Shown here: piece by piece, positions 38,004 through 46,089 of the stretch
How positions within the stretch are numbered: position 1 is the first letter of the stretch
Layout: each line of letters begins with the position of its first letter
Source of the DNA: Poseidonibacter lekithochrous
GTDB lineage: Bacteria; Campylobacterota; Campylobacteria; Campylobacterales; Arcobacteraceae
Direction: 5' to 3'
Length of the DNA: 64,000 nt
NCBI RefSeq assembly: GCF_013283835.1
Contig: NZ_CP054052.1
Location: 3,410,001 to 3,474,000 of the forward strand
The notes under the pieces: model-generated
The model's database searches: none
The model's input: only the letters and a program-made list of their open reading frames with translations
Told to the model about the DNA's origin: nothing
Position numbers and translations under genes: made by a program

Positions 38004-38154
38004 TTATCAACCTTTTGTACTGTATAAATGAATTATAAACTTTTATTTCTTAGTAATAGCTGTACTACTTTATATAGAATGTAAATTTGCTTCTAATATT
38101 TTTATTATCTCTTCATATAAATATAGTGAAAATATATATTTTATAGTGAAATAT

Positions 38155-41013
38155 CTACTTCATCCCATCAAAAAAGATTTCTATGAAATCATTTATTTTA
38201 AGTTTCACTCTCTCTTCTACTTCTTTTTTCTCTTTTAGTTTTAGTTTTGTCATAACTAATCCTAGAATTTCAGCACCTCTTGGCATATCTTTTTTGAATA
38301 TATACTTGCTAATCATTTTTTGGAATAGCTCTTTATTTAGGTTTTCTTCTTCACATAAAATATTCATTGCTTGTGTTTGCTCTTGCTCTAAGAAAGAATC
38401 ATAAGCCTCTTTGACATTTGAATCTTCTTCAAGTTCAAAAAGGTTTTTATCTATAAACTTCTCGATTAGAACTCTTTTACTTCTAAGTTTTGAATCTCCA
38501 ACAATCATATCAATAACAGCTTTTTTCTGCTTTTCGTAATCTTTCCCTTCTTTTTTGCCTTTTCTCATATTTGCCAATAAGGCTAAAATATAAGCTACAT
38601 TTATTTCATCCGTATGAAGAAGTTCTAACTCAAAATCTATCTCATCAAAAATAGAGGGTTTTGTCTTATCTTTATTTCTTTTTATTTTATCTCTCAAATC
38701 AGTATATTTCGTACTAAAGTCAGTAAACTCTTCTTCACTCATTCCTAAATCATCCCATGAAAAATCAGAAAATGAAGCCATAGAATTCTTAAGCCTCATA
38801 ATCTCTCTAAAAGCACTAATAAAAGTATATTCTTCATTTTCATCTGCTAATGCATCTACATCTTGAACATTAGGAGTTATTTCATATAAGCTATCAACAG
38901 CCTTTGCAAATATTTCAGTATATTCTGCATATGACTTCATTAATACATCTTCTTTTGTTATAACTTCATTTGCTTCTTCATCGTTGAATAAACCAATCGC
39001 TTCATCTGTTTGGTCTTTTAGGTTTCTAAAACACACTACATTTCCTTGAGATTTTACCTCATCTAAAGTACGGTTAGTTCTAGAATAAGCTTGAATAAGT
39101 CCATGAAATCTTAAGTTTTTATCCACATAAATAGTATTTAAGTACCTACTATCAAACCCAGTTAAAAACATATTTACAACTATTAATATATCTACTTCTC
39201 GTTTTTTTACTTTTGTTGCTATATCATTGTAATATCTATAATAACTTTGGGTATCACCCAAAGAGTGATTAGTACCAAAAGTTTCATTGAAATCGTTAAT
39301 ATATAATTCTAATTTTTCTTTATTTCTATAGTTTACTTTTGATTCATTTATTTCTAGTTTTTCTTCATCTAGTATTCCAAAAGATTCTTTTGATTCTTCA
39401 TTTTGAGCATAGGAAAAAATAGTGGCAATATTTAGATTATGTTTCTGTTCTTCTTTTTTCTTTTTAAACAAATCATAATAAGCAATAGCACAATCAACAC
39501 TACTAGTACATAAAATAGCAGTAAATCTTCTCTGATGTGTTTTCTTTAAATGAACTCCTAGGATATAGTCACTAATCTTTTCTAATCGTCTAGGTGCTTC
39601 CATCAAAGCTTTTTCATCTATTTTATTTGATTCAATATCTATTTTGTTTTTTAGATCAGCCACATACTCAACTGAAAATTTCAATACATTTTCATCATTG
39701 ATTGCGTCTTTAATCACATAGGTATGTAATCTCTCTCCAAATAAGTCTTTTGTAGTTCTTCTACCTAAGTGATTTTTAGAAGAGTTATCTTCAAAAATTG
39801 GTGTTCCTGTAAATCCAAACATCTGTTTCTTGTGGAAAAATTCTGAAATTTTATTGTGAGTATCTCCAAACTGACTTCTATGACATTCATCAAAAATAAA
39901 TACTATTTTTTCATCTTTTAGATGTTCTATTTGTTTTAAATACTTATTAGTAGTTATTGCATTATTTAGTTTTTGAATAGTAGTTACTATTAGTTTAGAG
40001 TCATCTGTATTTGAGCAAAGTTGTTTTATTAGCTTAGAAGTATTATCTGTACTATCGACACTTCCTTCTTTGAAGTTATTAAACTCCAATGCTGTTTGGT
40101 AATCTAAGTCTTTTCTATCTACAACGAAAAGTATTTTTTTTACATTTGGATTGTCTTTTAAAATCTGTGATGTTTTGAAAGAGGTTAGAGTTTTACCACT
40201 ACCAGTTGTATGCCAGATATATCCACCATCTACTGAGATATTAACTTGATTTACTATATTTTCAACTGCGTAGTATTGATATGGTCTTAAAACCATCAGT
40301 TTATTTGATACTTCGCTTACTACTATGTATTTACATATCATTTTTGATAAGAAACAAGGTTCTAAGAATATAGAAGTAAATTCTCCTAGGTCATTGATAT
40401 GTTTGTTTTTTTCTGTCGTCCATGAAAAAGTCTGTTTAAAAGTATTGTCTTCACTATTATCTGCAAAATTAGTAAAGTACCTAGTATTTACACTATTGCT
40501 AATAACAAATAATTGTACAAAACCAAAAAGCCCACGACTTGCCCAAAAACTATCTTTTTGGTATCTATCTACTTGATTAAAGGCATCTTTTAAAGCAACT
40601 CCACTTCTTTTAAGCTCGATTTGAACCAATGGCAGACCATTTACTAAAAGAGTCACATCATATCTATTGACTGCTCTTCCTTGCATAGTGATTTGATTTG
40701 ATACTTGGTATTCATTTTGGCACCATTTATCCATATTTAGGAAGTCTATATATTTATCTGTACCATCATCTTTTTTTAGATTGTATCTATCTCTTAAAAT
40801 TTTAGCTCTTTTTACTACAGAACTAGCACTTAGGTGATTTAGTATTTTTCTAAATTCTGCATTTGAAAAAGTAGTATCATTATGAATTTCAAGCTGTTTT
40901 TTCAAGTTTAGAAGCATATCTTCTTCATTTGATAGTTTTACATTTTCGTATCCTAAACCTATAAGTTTTGTAATCAACTCCGCTTCTAAAACTGCTTCAC
41001 TTTTTTTACTCAT
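38155..41013 (-). CDS. hsdR: Type I restriction enzyme subunit R
   Basis: The 952-aa motor-nuclease subunit of a type I restriction system. The N-terminal nuclease shows D119 and the E133-K135 pair (QIELKRSG). The translocase has Walker A TTGSGKT, DECH in FIFDECHRSQFG, FGFTGTPI, and motif VI in QAYSRTNRTLDE. A helical C-terminal domain binds the methylase. AAAGGG precedes the ATG. It is separated from hsdS by fic and by an oppositely oriented small gene. No truncation is visible, so it should be active. Confidence 0.96.
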   Translation of the reverse strand: MSKKSEAVLEAELITKLIGLGYENVKLSNEEDMLLNLKKQLEIHNDTTFSNAEFRKILNHLSASSVVKRAKILRDRYNLKKDDGTDKYIDFLNMDKWCQNEYQVSNQITMQGRAVNRYDVTLLVNGLPLVQIELKRSGVALKDAFNQVDRYQKDSFWASRGLFGFVQLFVISNSVNTRYFTNFADNSEDNTFKQTFSWTTEKNKHINDLGEFTSIFLEPCFLSKMICKYIVVSEVSNKLMVLRPYQYYAVENIVNQVNISVDGGYIWHTTGSGKTLTSFKTSQILKDNPNVKKILFVVDRKDLDYQTALEFNNFKEGSVDSTDNTSKLIKQLCSNTDDSKLIVTTIQKLNNAITTNKYLKQIEHLKDEKIVFIFDECHRSQFGDTHNKISEFFHKKQMFGFTGTPIFEDNSSKNHLGRRTTKDLFGERLHTYVIKDAINDENVLKFSVEYVADLKNKIDIESNKIDEKALMEAPRRLEKISDYILGVHLKKTHQRRFTAILCTSSVDCAIAYYDLFKKKKEEQKHNLNIATIFSYAQNEESKESFGILDEEKLEINESKVNYRNKEKLELYINDFNETFGTNHSLGDTQSYYRYYNDIATKVKKREVDILIVVNMFLTGFDSRYLNTIYVDKNLRFHGLIQAYSRTNRTLDEVKSQGNVVCFRNLKDQTDEAIGLFNDEEANEVITKEDVLMKSYAEYTEIFAKAVDSLYEITPNVQDVDALADENEEYTFISAFREIMRLKNSMASFSDFSWDDLGMSEEEFTDFSTKYTDLRDKIKRNKDKTKPSIFDEIDFELELLHTDEINVAYILALLANMRKGKKEGKDYEKQKKAVIDMIVGDSKLRSKRVLIEKFIDKNLFELEEDSNVKEAYDSFLEQEQTQAMNILCEEENLNKELFQKMISKYIFKKDMPRGAEILGLVMTKLKLKEKKEVEERVKLKINDFIEIFFDGMK

Positions 41014-41039
41014 AAAAACCCTTTATTTAATAAATTCAC

Positions 41040-41079
41040 TTACGGATTACCGTATATATTTACGGGATTACGTAAAATA
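41040..41079. promoter_or_regulatory. Tandem 20-bp operator-like repeats between hsdR and the Fic-antitoxin gene
   Basis: Two copies exactly 20 bp apart: TTACGGATTACCGTA at 41040 and TTACGGGATTACGTAA at 41060. Each is itself an inverted repeat (TACGG/CCGTA and TTACG/CGTAA). The second copy covers the expected -35 of the plus-strand promoter, whose -10 is at 41083-41088. Two helical turns of spacing suggest paired binding of a dimeric repressor. Confidence 0.6.
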
Positions 41080-41082
41080 TGA

Positions 41083-41088
41083 TATAAT
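41083..41088 (+). promoter_or_regulatory. -10 element of the Fic-antitoxin promoter
   Basis: A perfect TATAAT 33 bp before the ATG of the 51-aa gene and directly behind the tandem operator repeats. Confidence 0.6.
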
Positions 41089-41121
41089 TACATATAACAA
41101 ATAATCTAGGATCACTTAACT

Positions 41122-41277
41122 ATGAAAAAAACTATTGCAAACACAAACAAACTTTTTGCTTCAGCAGCTAACAAAAGAAAAATGATTGTTAATTCTGTTC
41201 ATAGTTCTGCAAAAGTTGAAGGTTCTAAAATCACTAAAAAAGAACTTAACGAACACTATAAACTTATTCAATCATAA
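41122..41277 (+). CDS. 51-aa Fic-inhibiting antitoxin-like protein
   Basis: A short gene too small for usual ORF cut-offs: 51 codons, ATG at 41122 with AGGA ten bases before it. The protein holds VHSSAKVEGSKITKKEL, in which S29-A-K-V-E33-G34 fits the Fic inhibitory motif [S/T]xxxE[G/N]. The Glu of that motif reaches into the Fic active site to block ATP placement (as in VbhA). The adjacent Fic protein has no such motif of its own. Unusually, it lies on the opposite strand and converges on fic with a 14-bp overlap. Function is inferred from motif and position. Confidence 0.72.
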   Translation: MKKTIANTNKLFASAANKRKMIVNSVHSSAKVEGSKITKKELNEHYKLIQS

Positions 41278-42061
41278 GCTCCTCTTTAATTTTAGATTTT
41301 AATAACTCATTCATTGGTTTATAGTTACATTCATAACCTTCATGGACTCTTTGAATATAATTATCACCTCTTTTAAGCTTTAACCCAATCATTGGAAAAC
41401 CATTCTTTGCTAAAATAATATCACAGATAAGTCTACTTAATCTTCCATTCCCTTCTCTAAAAGGATGAATGAATAAAAAATCACTAATAAGCTTGGATAA
41501 ATCACTAGAAATACTATCTATATCTTCACCATATTCTTTAATACTAATTTCTTTTAAAAAGTTATCAAATTCTGGTAAACCTCGAAGAAAATCAAGTCTC
41601 CACTCCCAAGCTTCCGAACCACTTCCTTTACTCATATTTACAGTTCTTAACTCTCCAGCAAAAGGATAAATAGAGCTAAATATCATCTTATGCCATTGTT
41701 TTATAGTTTCAAATCCAAACGCTTTTGAGATATCAAGGTTTTCTACTAAATAAGTATATATTTCTAAGAGTTTTAAATCCTCTTGTATAACAATATAGTC
41801 ATTGTCTAAAGATTTAAGATAGTTTATACATACTCCATCTTTTGAGCTAATTTTTTGAATATCATTTGATTTCCATTCTATCCAAGGATTTTCAAAAGTT
41901 TCAATACCATCAAGAGATTCTTTTTGAGAATTATTTTTTGAAAGTATATGTTGTGGTGGCTTAGTAGAAGAAAAATATTTATTATCTGTTTTATACCAAT
42001 AGGTATATTTTCCATCTAATAAGACTTTAAAATCATATAATAAATATTTAGTTTTTGTCAT
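41264..42061 (-). CDS. Fic-domain AMPylase-type toxin/enzyme within the hsd locus
   Basis: A 265-aa Fic protein. The N-terminal part (1-90) is family-specific. The Fic fold follows, with FETIKQWHKMIF, the YPFAGELRTVNMSKG flap region, and a complete active-site loop HPFREGNGRLSR at residues 199-210 (catalytic His199, acidic Glu203, Arg207 and Arg210). It should transfer AMP or a similar group to a protein target. It begins 11 bp after hsdS with AAAAGG before the ATG, so it is cotranscribed with hsdM-hsdS. C. jejuni type I loci are also known to carry extra genes between hsd genes. Confidence 0.9.
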   Translation of the reverse strand: MTKTKYLLYDFKVLLDGKYTYWYKTDNKYFSSTKPPQHILSKNNSQKESLDGIETFENPWIEWKSNDIQKISSKDGVCINYLKSLDNDYIVIQEDLKLLEIYTYLVENLDISKAFGFETIKQWHKMIFSSIYPFAGELRTVNMSKGSGSEAWEWRLDFLRGLPEFDNFLKEISIKEYGEDIDSISSDLSKLISDFLFIHPFREGNGRLSRLICDIILAKNGFPMIGLKLKRGDNYIQRVHEGYECNYKPMNELLKSKIKEELMIE

Positions 42062-42072
42062 ACTATTTCCTT

Positions 42073-43257
42073 TTATACAAACATCTGTTGTAATAGACCT
42101 TTTTTGAACTCTTGGGCTTTTTGTTTTTGTTTTTTTGTGGCTTCTATTTTTTTATCTAGTGAAGATAAGAAATTTGCTATTTTTTGTTGTTCTTTTAATG
42201 AGGGTAAATCTATTTTCAATCTGTAAAAATCTCCATGATTTAAATCAGGAATAGTAGAAATTCCTGCATATCTCAAAATCATATTTTGAGTATTTCTCAT
42301 TCTTAAAAAATATACTAAAAAATCTTTATCAAAATTCTTAAAATAATTTATTCTAAAGAAATTATTATGAAATGCACCATTCACATTTGTTACAACTTGT
42401 CCCGTATTTCCAGTTCTAGTCATTAATACATCATCTTCATTACAAATTACAGAAGCAGAAGGTTCTTTAATAAAGTATTTTTTAGAACTCCCTTTTCTTA
42501 AAAACTCGTTTGTTATATAAAAATAGCTATCTTTAACTTTTTCTGTATATCTTTCAGAAATAGCAATTTGTAAACCTTGATTTATTTTTGTTAAATCACC
42601 TAACTTTTTTTCTTCCCAAGCAGGGAAATCTGAACTATCATCGGCTTTAAATCTTATCTCTTGTAAAAAAAGCTTTTGCATCATGGCTTTTTTGTATTTT
42701 TCTTGTAAGGCTATTTTTTCTTCTAGTTTTTCTATTTTTTTATCCACAGCAGATAAAAAAGAAGCAATTTTTTCTTGCTCTTGTTTTGATGGAAATTTTA
42801 TAGGTATTGAATTACAACTATTTTTATTCATGTATAATAGCGTTGTTTTTGTAGCAACTTTTACCATGTATTTTTTTTGAGTAAGTAAAGAGTAAAATAA
42901 AAATTCTACATTTATATTTCTATTGGGTAGAAAAGCATGAAGTTGTTGATTAATAATTAATTCATTTTTGGTAATAGCTAATAATCCCAATTCACCAACA
43001 CAGGACATAATAATAGAATTTGTAGGAACAATTTTTGAACCTATACTTTTTGATTCTTCTATGCTAATATTTAAATTTATTTTAGAAATATAAATATACT
43101 TACCTATAATATCAGGTGTTGTAATCCATGGAATTGTACCACTAAATAATTTAGGTTTATTTCTACCAGGAACTATACAATCAGTAATATTACCAATTTT
43201 ATTTTCTTCCCACTCTTCAGAAAACTCAGAAAATCGTATCGCTGGTACTCTTTCCAT
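42073..43257 (-). CDS. hsdS: Type I restriction enzyme specificity subunit S
   Basis: The 394-aa DNA-recognition subunit with the two-TRD layout: TRD1 (about 10-140), central helix (about 150-185, LSAVDKKIEKLEEKIALQEKYKKAM), TRD2 (about 205-345) and a C-terminal helix (FLSSLDKKIEATKKQKQKAQ) similar to the central one. It binds a split target sequence and guides HsdM and HsdR. The ATG shares a base with the hsdM stop. TRDs are variable, so the target cannot be read. Confidence 0.95.
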   Translation of the reverse strand: MERVPAIRFSEFSEEWEENKIGNITDCIVPGRNKPKLFSGTIPWITTPDIIGKYIYISKINLNISIEESKSIGSKIVPTNSIIMSCVGELGLLAITKNELIINQQLHAFLPNRNINVEFLFYSLLTQKKYMVKVATKTTLLYMNKNSCNSIPIKFPSKQEQEKIASFLSAVDKKIEKLEEKIALQEKYKKAMMQKLFLQEIRFKADDSSDFPAWEEKKLGDLTKINQGLQIAISERYTEKVKDSYFYITNEFLRKGSSKKYFIKEPSASVICNEDDVLMTRTGNTGQVVTNVNGAFHNNFFRINYFKNFDKDFLVYFLRMRNTQNMILRYAGISTIPDLNHGDFYRLKIDLPSLKEQQKIANFLSSLDKKIEATKKQKQKAQEFKKGLLQQMFV

Positions 43258-44843
43258 TAAAAAGGTGCCTTTATATTTAGCTCAGTACAAAAAGCCTCTA
43301 TTTCTTTATCTACATCCACCATCTCTTTATCAATAGCTTTTAACTCATCTGCTACCTCATCTATATTTATAGGCTCTTCTTCTTCAAAAGTATCTACATA
43401 TCTTGGGATATTTAGATTGTAGTCGTTTTCTTTTACTTCATCTAAAGTAGCTTTATATGAGTATTTATCTTCTGTATTTCTGTTTTTATATGTTTGGGCT
43501 ATTTTTTCTATATCTTGATTTCTTAAATTATTTTGATTTTTGCCTTTTTCATAGTTATCTTCACCACTTGCATCGATAAATAAAATATCATTTGGGTTTT
43601 CTCTACACTTTTTAAAGATAAGTATACAAGTAGGAATACTTGTACCAAAGAAGATATTTGCAGGTAGTCCAATCACTGCATCAAGATAGTTTTTTTGCTC
43701 TATTAGATACTTTCTTATATGTCCTTCTGCTGCACCTCTAAAAAGAACTCCATGAGGAAGTACTACTGTCATAGTTCCATTTTCTGCTAGGTGATAAATC
43801 ATATGTTGAACAAAAGCAAAATCTGCTTTTGTTTTAGGTGCTAGTTTTCCATATTGTGAAAATCTATCATTATTCTCGTGTATTGGTGAAGGATTCCAGT
43901 GAGCGGAAAACGGTGGATTTGCCACGATTGCCTCAAACTGATCATCCATGTGTTGCGGTCGCTCCAATGTATCTTCATTTTTGATATCAAAGTCATTGTA
44001 GTGAACTCCGTGAAGTATCATATTCATTCGAGCAAGGTTATATGTAGTTCTTGTAAGCTCTTGTCCATAAAACTTAGGATGTTTATCTTTTGGTAGCTCT
44101 TTAGCAACTCTTAAAAGAAGTGAACCCGAACCACAAGTAGGGTCATATACTGTTGAGATTTCTTTTCTTTTTGTTGTTACTAGTTTGGCAAGTAATGAAG
44201 ATACCATCTGAGGAGTATAGAACTCCCCTGCACTTTTACCTGCTCCACTTGCAAACTTTGAGATTAGATACTCATAAGCATCTCCTAATAAATCCCCGTG
44301 AGTGTCTTGTAGTCTAAAGTCTATTTCATCTAAGTGAGCTAGGACTTTTGAGATTAGTTCATTTTTTGCGTTTTCGCTTCGTCCTAGTTTTGAAGAGCTC
44401 AAATCAAGCTCTTCAAATAGTCCTTCATAATCATCTTGTGAGTCTGTTCCCATAGTAGAGATTTCTATATTTTTCAAAATAGTTGATAAATCATCTAAGA
44501 TGAAATTTGATTCACCTTCTACTTGGTTATTACCTTTTTTAGCAATATTTGAGAAAAGCTCATTTGGTTCTAAAAAGTACCCTAACTCTTCTACTGTTCC
44601 ATCTTTTAGATACTGTAGATTCTCTTCATAATCTTCATCAGATATATCCATATCTCTGAATTCATAACCTTCTTCATCTAAGTATTTGTTGTTAATAAAA
44701 ATTTCTATTTTTTCAGATAAGTATTTGTAAAAGATAAAACCTAAGATATAGTCCCTAAAGTCATCAGCTGTCATCTTACCTCTTAAGGTATTTGCTATAT
44801 CCCATAGTTTTTGTTGTAGTATTTTTTTCTGTTCTTCGCTCAT
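43257..44843 (-). CDS. hsdM: Type I restriction enzyme methylase subunit M
   Basis: The 528-aa N6-adenine methyltransferase subunit. It has the HsdM N-terminal helical domain (LWDIANTLRGKMTADDFRDY), motif I VYDPTCGSGSLLLRV, and motif IV IVANPPFSAHW, all intact. GEFYTPQMVSSL also marks the family. It is the first hsd gene. An 8-bp inverted repeat lies 26 bp upstream, with an XRE regulator gene immediately before it on the same strand. Confidence 0.97.
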   Translation of the reverse strand: MSEEQKKILQQKLWDIANTLRGKMTADDFRDYILGFIFYKYLSEKIEIFINNKYLDEEGYEFRDMDISDEDYEENLQYLKDGTVEELGYFLEPNELFSNIAKKGNNQVEGESNFILDDLSTILKNIEISTMGTDSQDDYEGLFEELDLSSSKLGRSENAKNELISKVLAHLDEIDFRLQDTHGDLLGDAYEYLISKFASGAGKSAGEFYTPQMVSSLLAKLVTTKRKEISTVYDPTCGSGSLLLRVAKELPKDKHPKFYGQELTRTTYNLARMNMILHGVHYNDFDIKNEDTLERPQHMDDQFEAIVANPPFSAHWNPSPIHENNDRFSQYGKLAPKTKADFAFVQHMIYHLAENGTMTVVLPHGVLFRGAAEGHIRKYLIEQKNYLDAVIGLPANIFFGTSIPTCILIFKKCRENPNDILFIDASGEDNYEKGKNQNNLRNQDIEKIAQTYKNRNTEDKYSYKATLDEVKENDYNLNIPRYVDTFEEEEPINIDEVADELKAIDKEMVDVDKEIEAFCTELNIKAPF

Positions 44844-44868
44844 GTAGTCCCGATAGTTGTTTTATTTT

Positions 44869-44890
44869 ATAAGATAGGATTATATCTTAT
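44869..44890. repeat. Inverted repeat upstream of hsdM
   Basis: Arms ATAAGATA and TATCTTAT with a 6-base centre, between the XRE gene and hsdM. It could be an operator for the hsd promoter or a small hairpin. It has no U-run suitable for termination on the minus strand. Confidence 0.5.
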
Positions 44891-44926
44891 GTATTTATGT
44901 TATTTGATTAATATTATTCTAATATT

Positions 44927-45166
44927 TTATTTAAAAAACTCATTCATTTCTACATCTAAGATATATGCTATTTTTCCTAAATGTTCTAGGTTGAAATGAC
45001 AGCCTTTATTATATATTTCTGCATTGGAGATGACACTTACACTTTTGTGTCCTATTGCGTGAGATAGTATTAGTTGGCTCATGCCTTTTTCTTTTCGTAT
45101 TCTTTTCACATTTTCACCAATTTTTTTATGAAATGTTTCAGAATCGAAGTTTTCAATTTGTTTCAC
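44927..45166 (-). CDS. XRE-family helix-turn-helix regulator (module copy 1)
   Basis: A 79-aa protein that is almost entirely one XRE-type HTH domain: IGENVKRIRKEKGMSQLILSHAIGHKSVSVI, then a helix with FNLEHLGKIAYILDVEMNEFF. The start is GTG at 45166 with AAGG 11 bases before it. It is divergent from the 81-aa gene at 45306 and lies 84 bp before hsdM on the same strand, so it could control both. It is clearly related to the 81-aa XRE protein of copy 2 (IRKEK, IGHKSVS, NLE, KI and LD shared). Confidence 0.85.
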   Translation of the reverse strand: MKQIENFDSETFHKKIGENVKRIRKEKGMSQLILSHAIGHKSVSVISNAEIYNKGCHFNLEHLGKIAYILDVEMNEFFK

Positions 45167-45209
45167 TATTTAATTTCGCCTTGCTATTCTAAGTTAAAAT
45201 TAAATCTTA

Positions 45210-45248
45210 TAACGATAAAATTATTTTAACAACTCGTTATTGTGAGTT
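45210..45248. promoter_or_regulatory. Operator-like repeats of module copy 1
   Basis: The divergent interval holds TAACGA (45210) and its inverse TCGTTA (45234), 24 bp apart, overlapping a second inverted repeat AACTC/GAGTT (45231-45248). The position between the divergent starts suits binding sites of the XRE protein. The seven bases TCGTTAT recur in the interval of copy 2. Confidence 0.45.
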
Positions 45249-45264
45249 AAAATACTATTTTTAT

Positions 45265-45280
45265 CTGGATAATTCAAAAA
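45265..45280 (+). promoter_or_regulatory. Shared 16-bp promoter-like element, copy 1
   Basis: CTGGATAATTCAAAAA, identical to 46055-46070. It contains GATAAT, a plausible -10, and ends 25 bp before the ATG of the 81-aa gene. Confidence 0.6.
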
Positions 45281-45305
45281 GTTTTTTATTAATAAGGTAT
45301 AAGAC

Positions 45306-45551
45306 ATGAAAAGATTATTACTTCTACTTGAAGACCAAGATATCCCATTAAACCAATGTTATAAAGATTATGAAGTTTGTGATGATACATTACTCATAAA
45401 GAAATCAAATGAGAGTTATTCTTCATCTATTGAGACTAGAGAATTAGTGACTTTATATGAGGTCTTTGAAAAAGAGAATAATATTAAAATCAATATTTTA
45501 AAAAATGGAGATATTTGTGTCAAAAAAGTATTTAGTCCAAGATATTCATAA
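45306..45551 (+). CDS. Unrecognised small protein, module copy 1
   Basis: An 81-aa protein with AAGG eight bases before its ATG. I know no family for it. It starts with a leucine-rich helix (RLLLLLEDQ), then CYKDYEV, the central KSNESYSSSIETRELV and a C-terminal NGDICVKKV strand. About 55% of residues are identical over 75 positions, without gaps, to the 76-aa protein of copy 2. Conservation within the window and strong ribosome sites show it is a real gene. It is divergent from the XRE gene, as in small toxin-antitoxin or autoregulated phage-like modules; the role is unknown. Confidence 0.8.
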   Translation: MKRLLLLLEDQDIPLNQCYKDYEVCDDTLLIKKSNESYSSSIETRELVTLYEVFEKENNIKINILKNGDICVKKVFSPRYS

Positions 45552-45718
45552 AAATCAGGTAAGATTATTAATTTTTCAAAATTTGAGAAAAAAGAATAAA
45601 AAAAGAACTAAATTATTATGATTTACAAGAAATATCAAAAGAAATTTTGAAATTAGTTTTTCTTATATCTATAAAGTAATATTAATAATTACTTAAATAT
45701 ATTTATTAAGTTATTTAT

Positions 45719-45964
45719 TTAAAGTAAATCTTTTATATTGATATCTAGAACTTTTGAGATTTTATATAGCTGTTCTAAATTATAGTGCTTGCCTTCTAGG
45801 CCTGCTTCAATTTTTCCAATAGTGCTAACTGATTTGTGTCCGATACTCAAAGCCAAGTCTGTTTGCGTTATTTTTTTCTCTTTTCTAATCTTTTTTATGT
45901 TGTAAGAAATAGTTTTATAAAACTCCTCTATTTCATTTTCATCAATTTCAATATGTAATAACAT
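45719..45964 (-). CDS. XRE-family helix-turn-helix regulator (module copy 2)
   Basis: An 81-aa HTH protein. After an acidic N-terminal helix it has NIKKIRKEKKITQTDLALS, IGHKSVSTIGKIEAG and the C-terminal YNLEQLYKISKVLDINIKDLL. This is a complete XRE fold, and the glycine-glutamate recognition region is better preserved than in copy 1. The ATG at 45964 has AGGA seven bases before it (an in-frame TTG lies one codon upstream). It is divergent from the 76-aa gene at 46090. Confidence 0.86.
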   Translation of the reverse strand: MLLHIEIDENEIEEFYKTISYNIKKIRKEKKITQTDLALSIGHKSVSTIGKIEAGLEGKHYNLEQLYKISKVLDINIKDLL

Positions 45965-46054
45965 CAAAGTTCCTGTACCAAAAGTTTTTCGTAAGTTTAT
46001 TAGAGATAGAATCGTTATGTTATTCCCTATTGGGATTAATTTTATTCATTTTTG

Positions 46055-46070
46055 CTGGATAATTCAAAAA
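46055..46070 (+). promoter_or_regulatory. Shared 16-bp promoter-like element, copy 2
   Basis: CTGGATAATTCAAAAA, identical to 45265-45280, ending 19 bp before the GTG of the 76-aa gene. TCGTTAT (46012-46018) stands upstream as in copy 1, 12 bp farther away. A small CCC/GGG inverted repeat lies between. Confidence 0.6.
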
Positions 46071-46089
46071 ATTCTTAAAAGGTTACATA

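Noticed and set aside
45552-45718. Possible gene remnant between the two XRE modules
   Set aside because: Translations of this very AT-rich stretch are broken by stops and resemble neither module protein. No support for a pseudogene.
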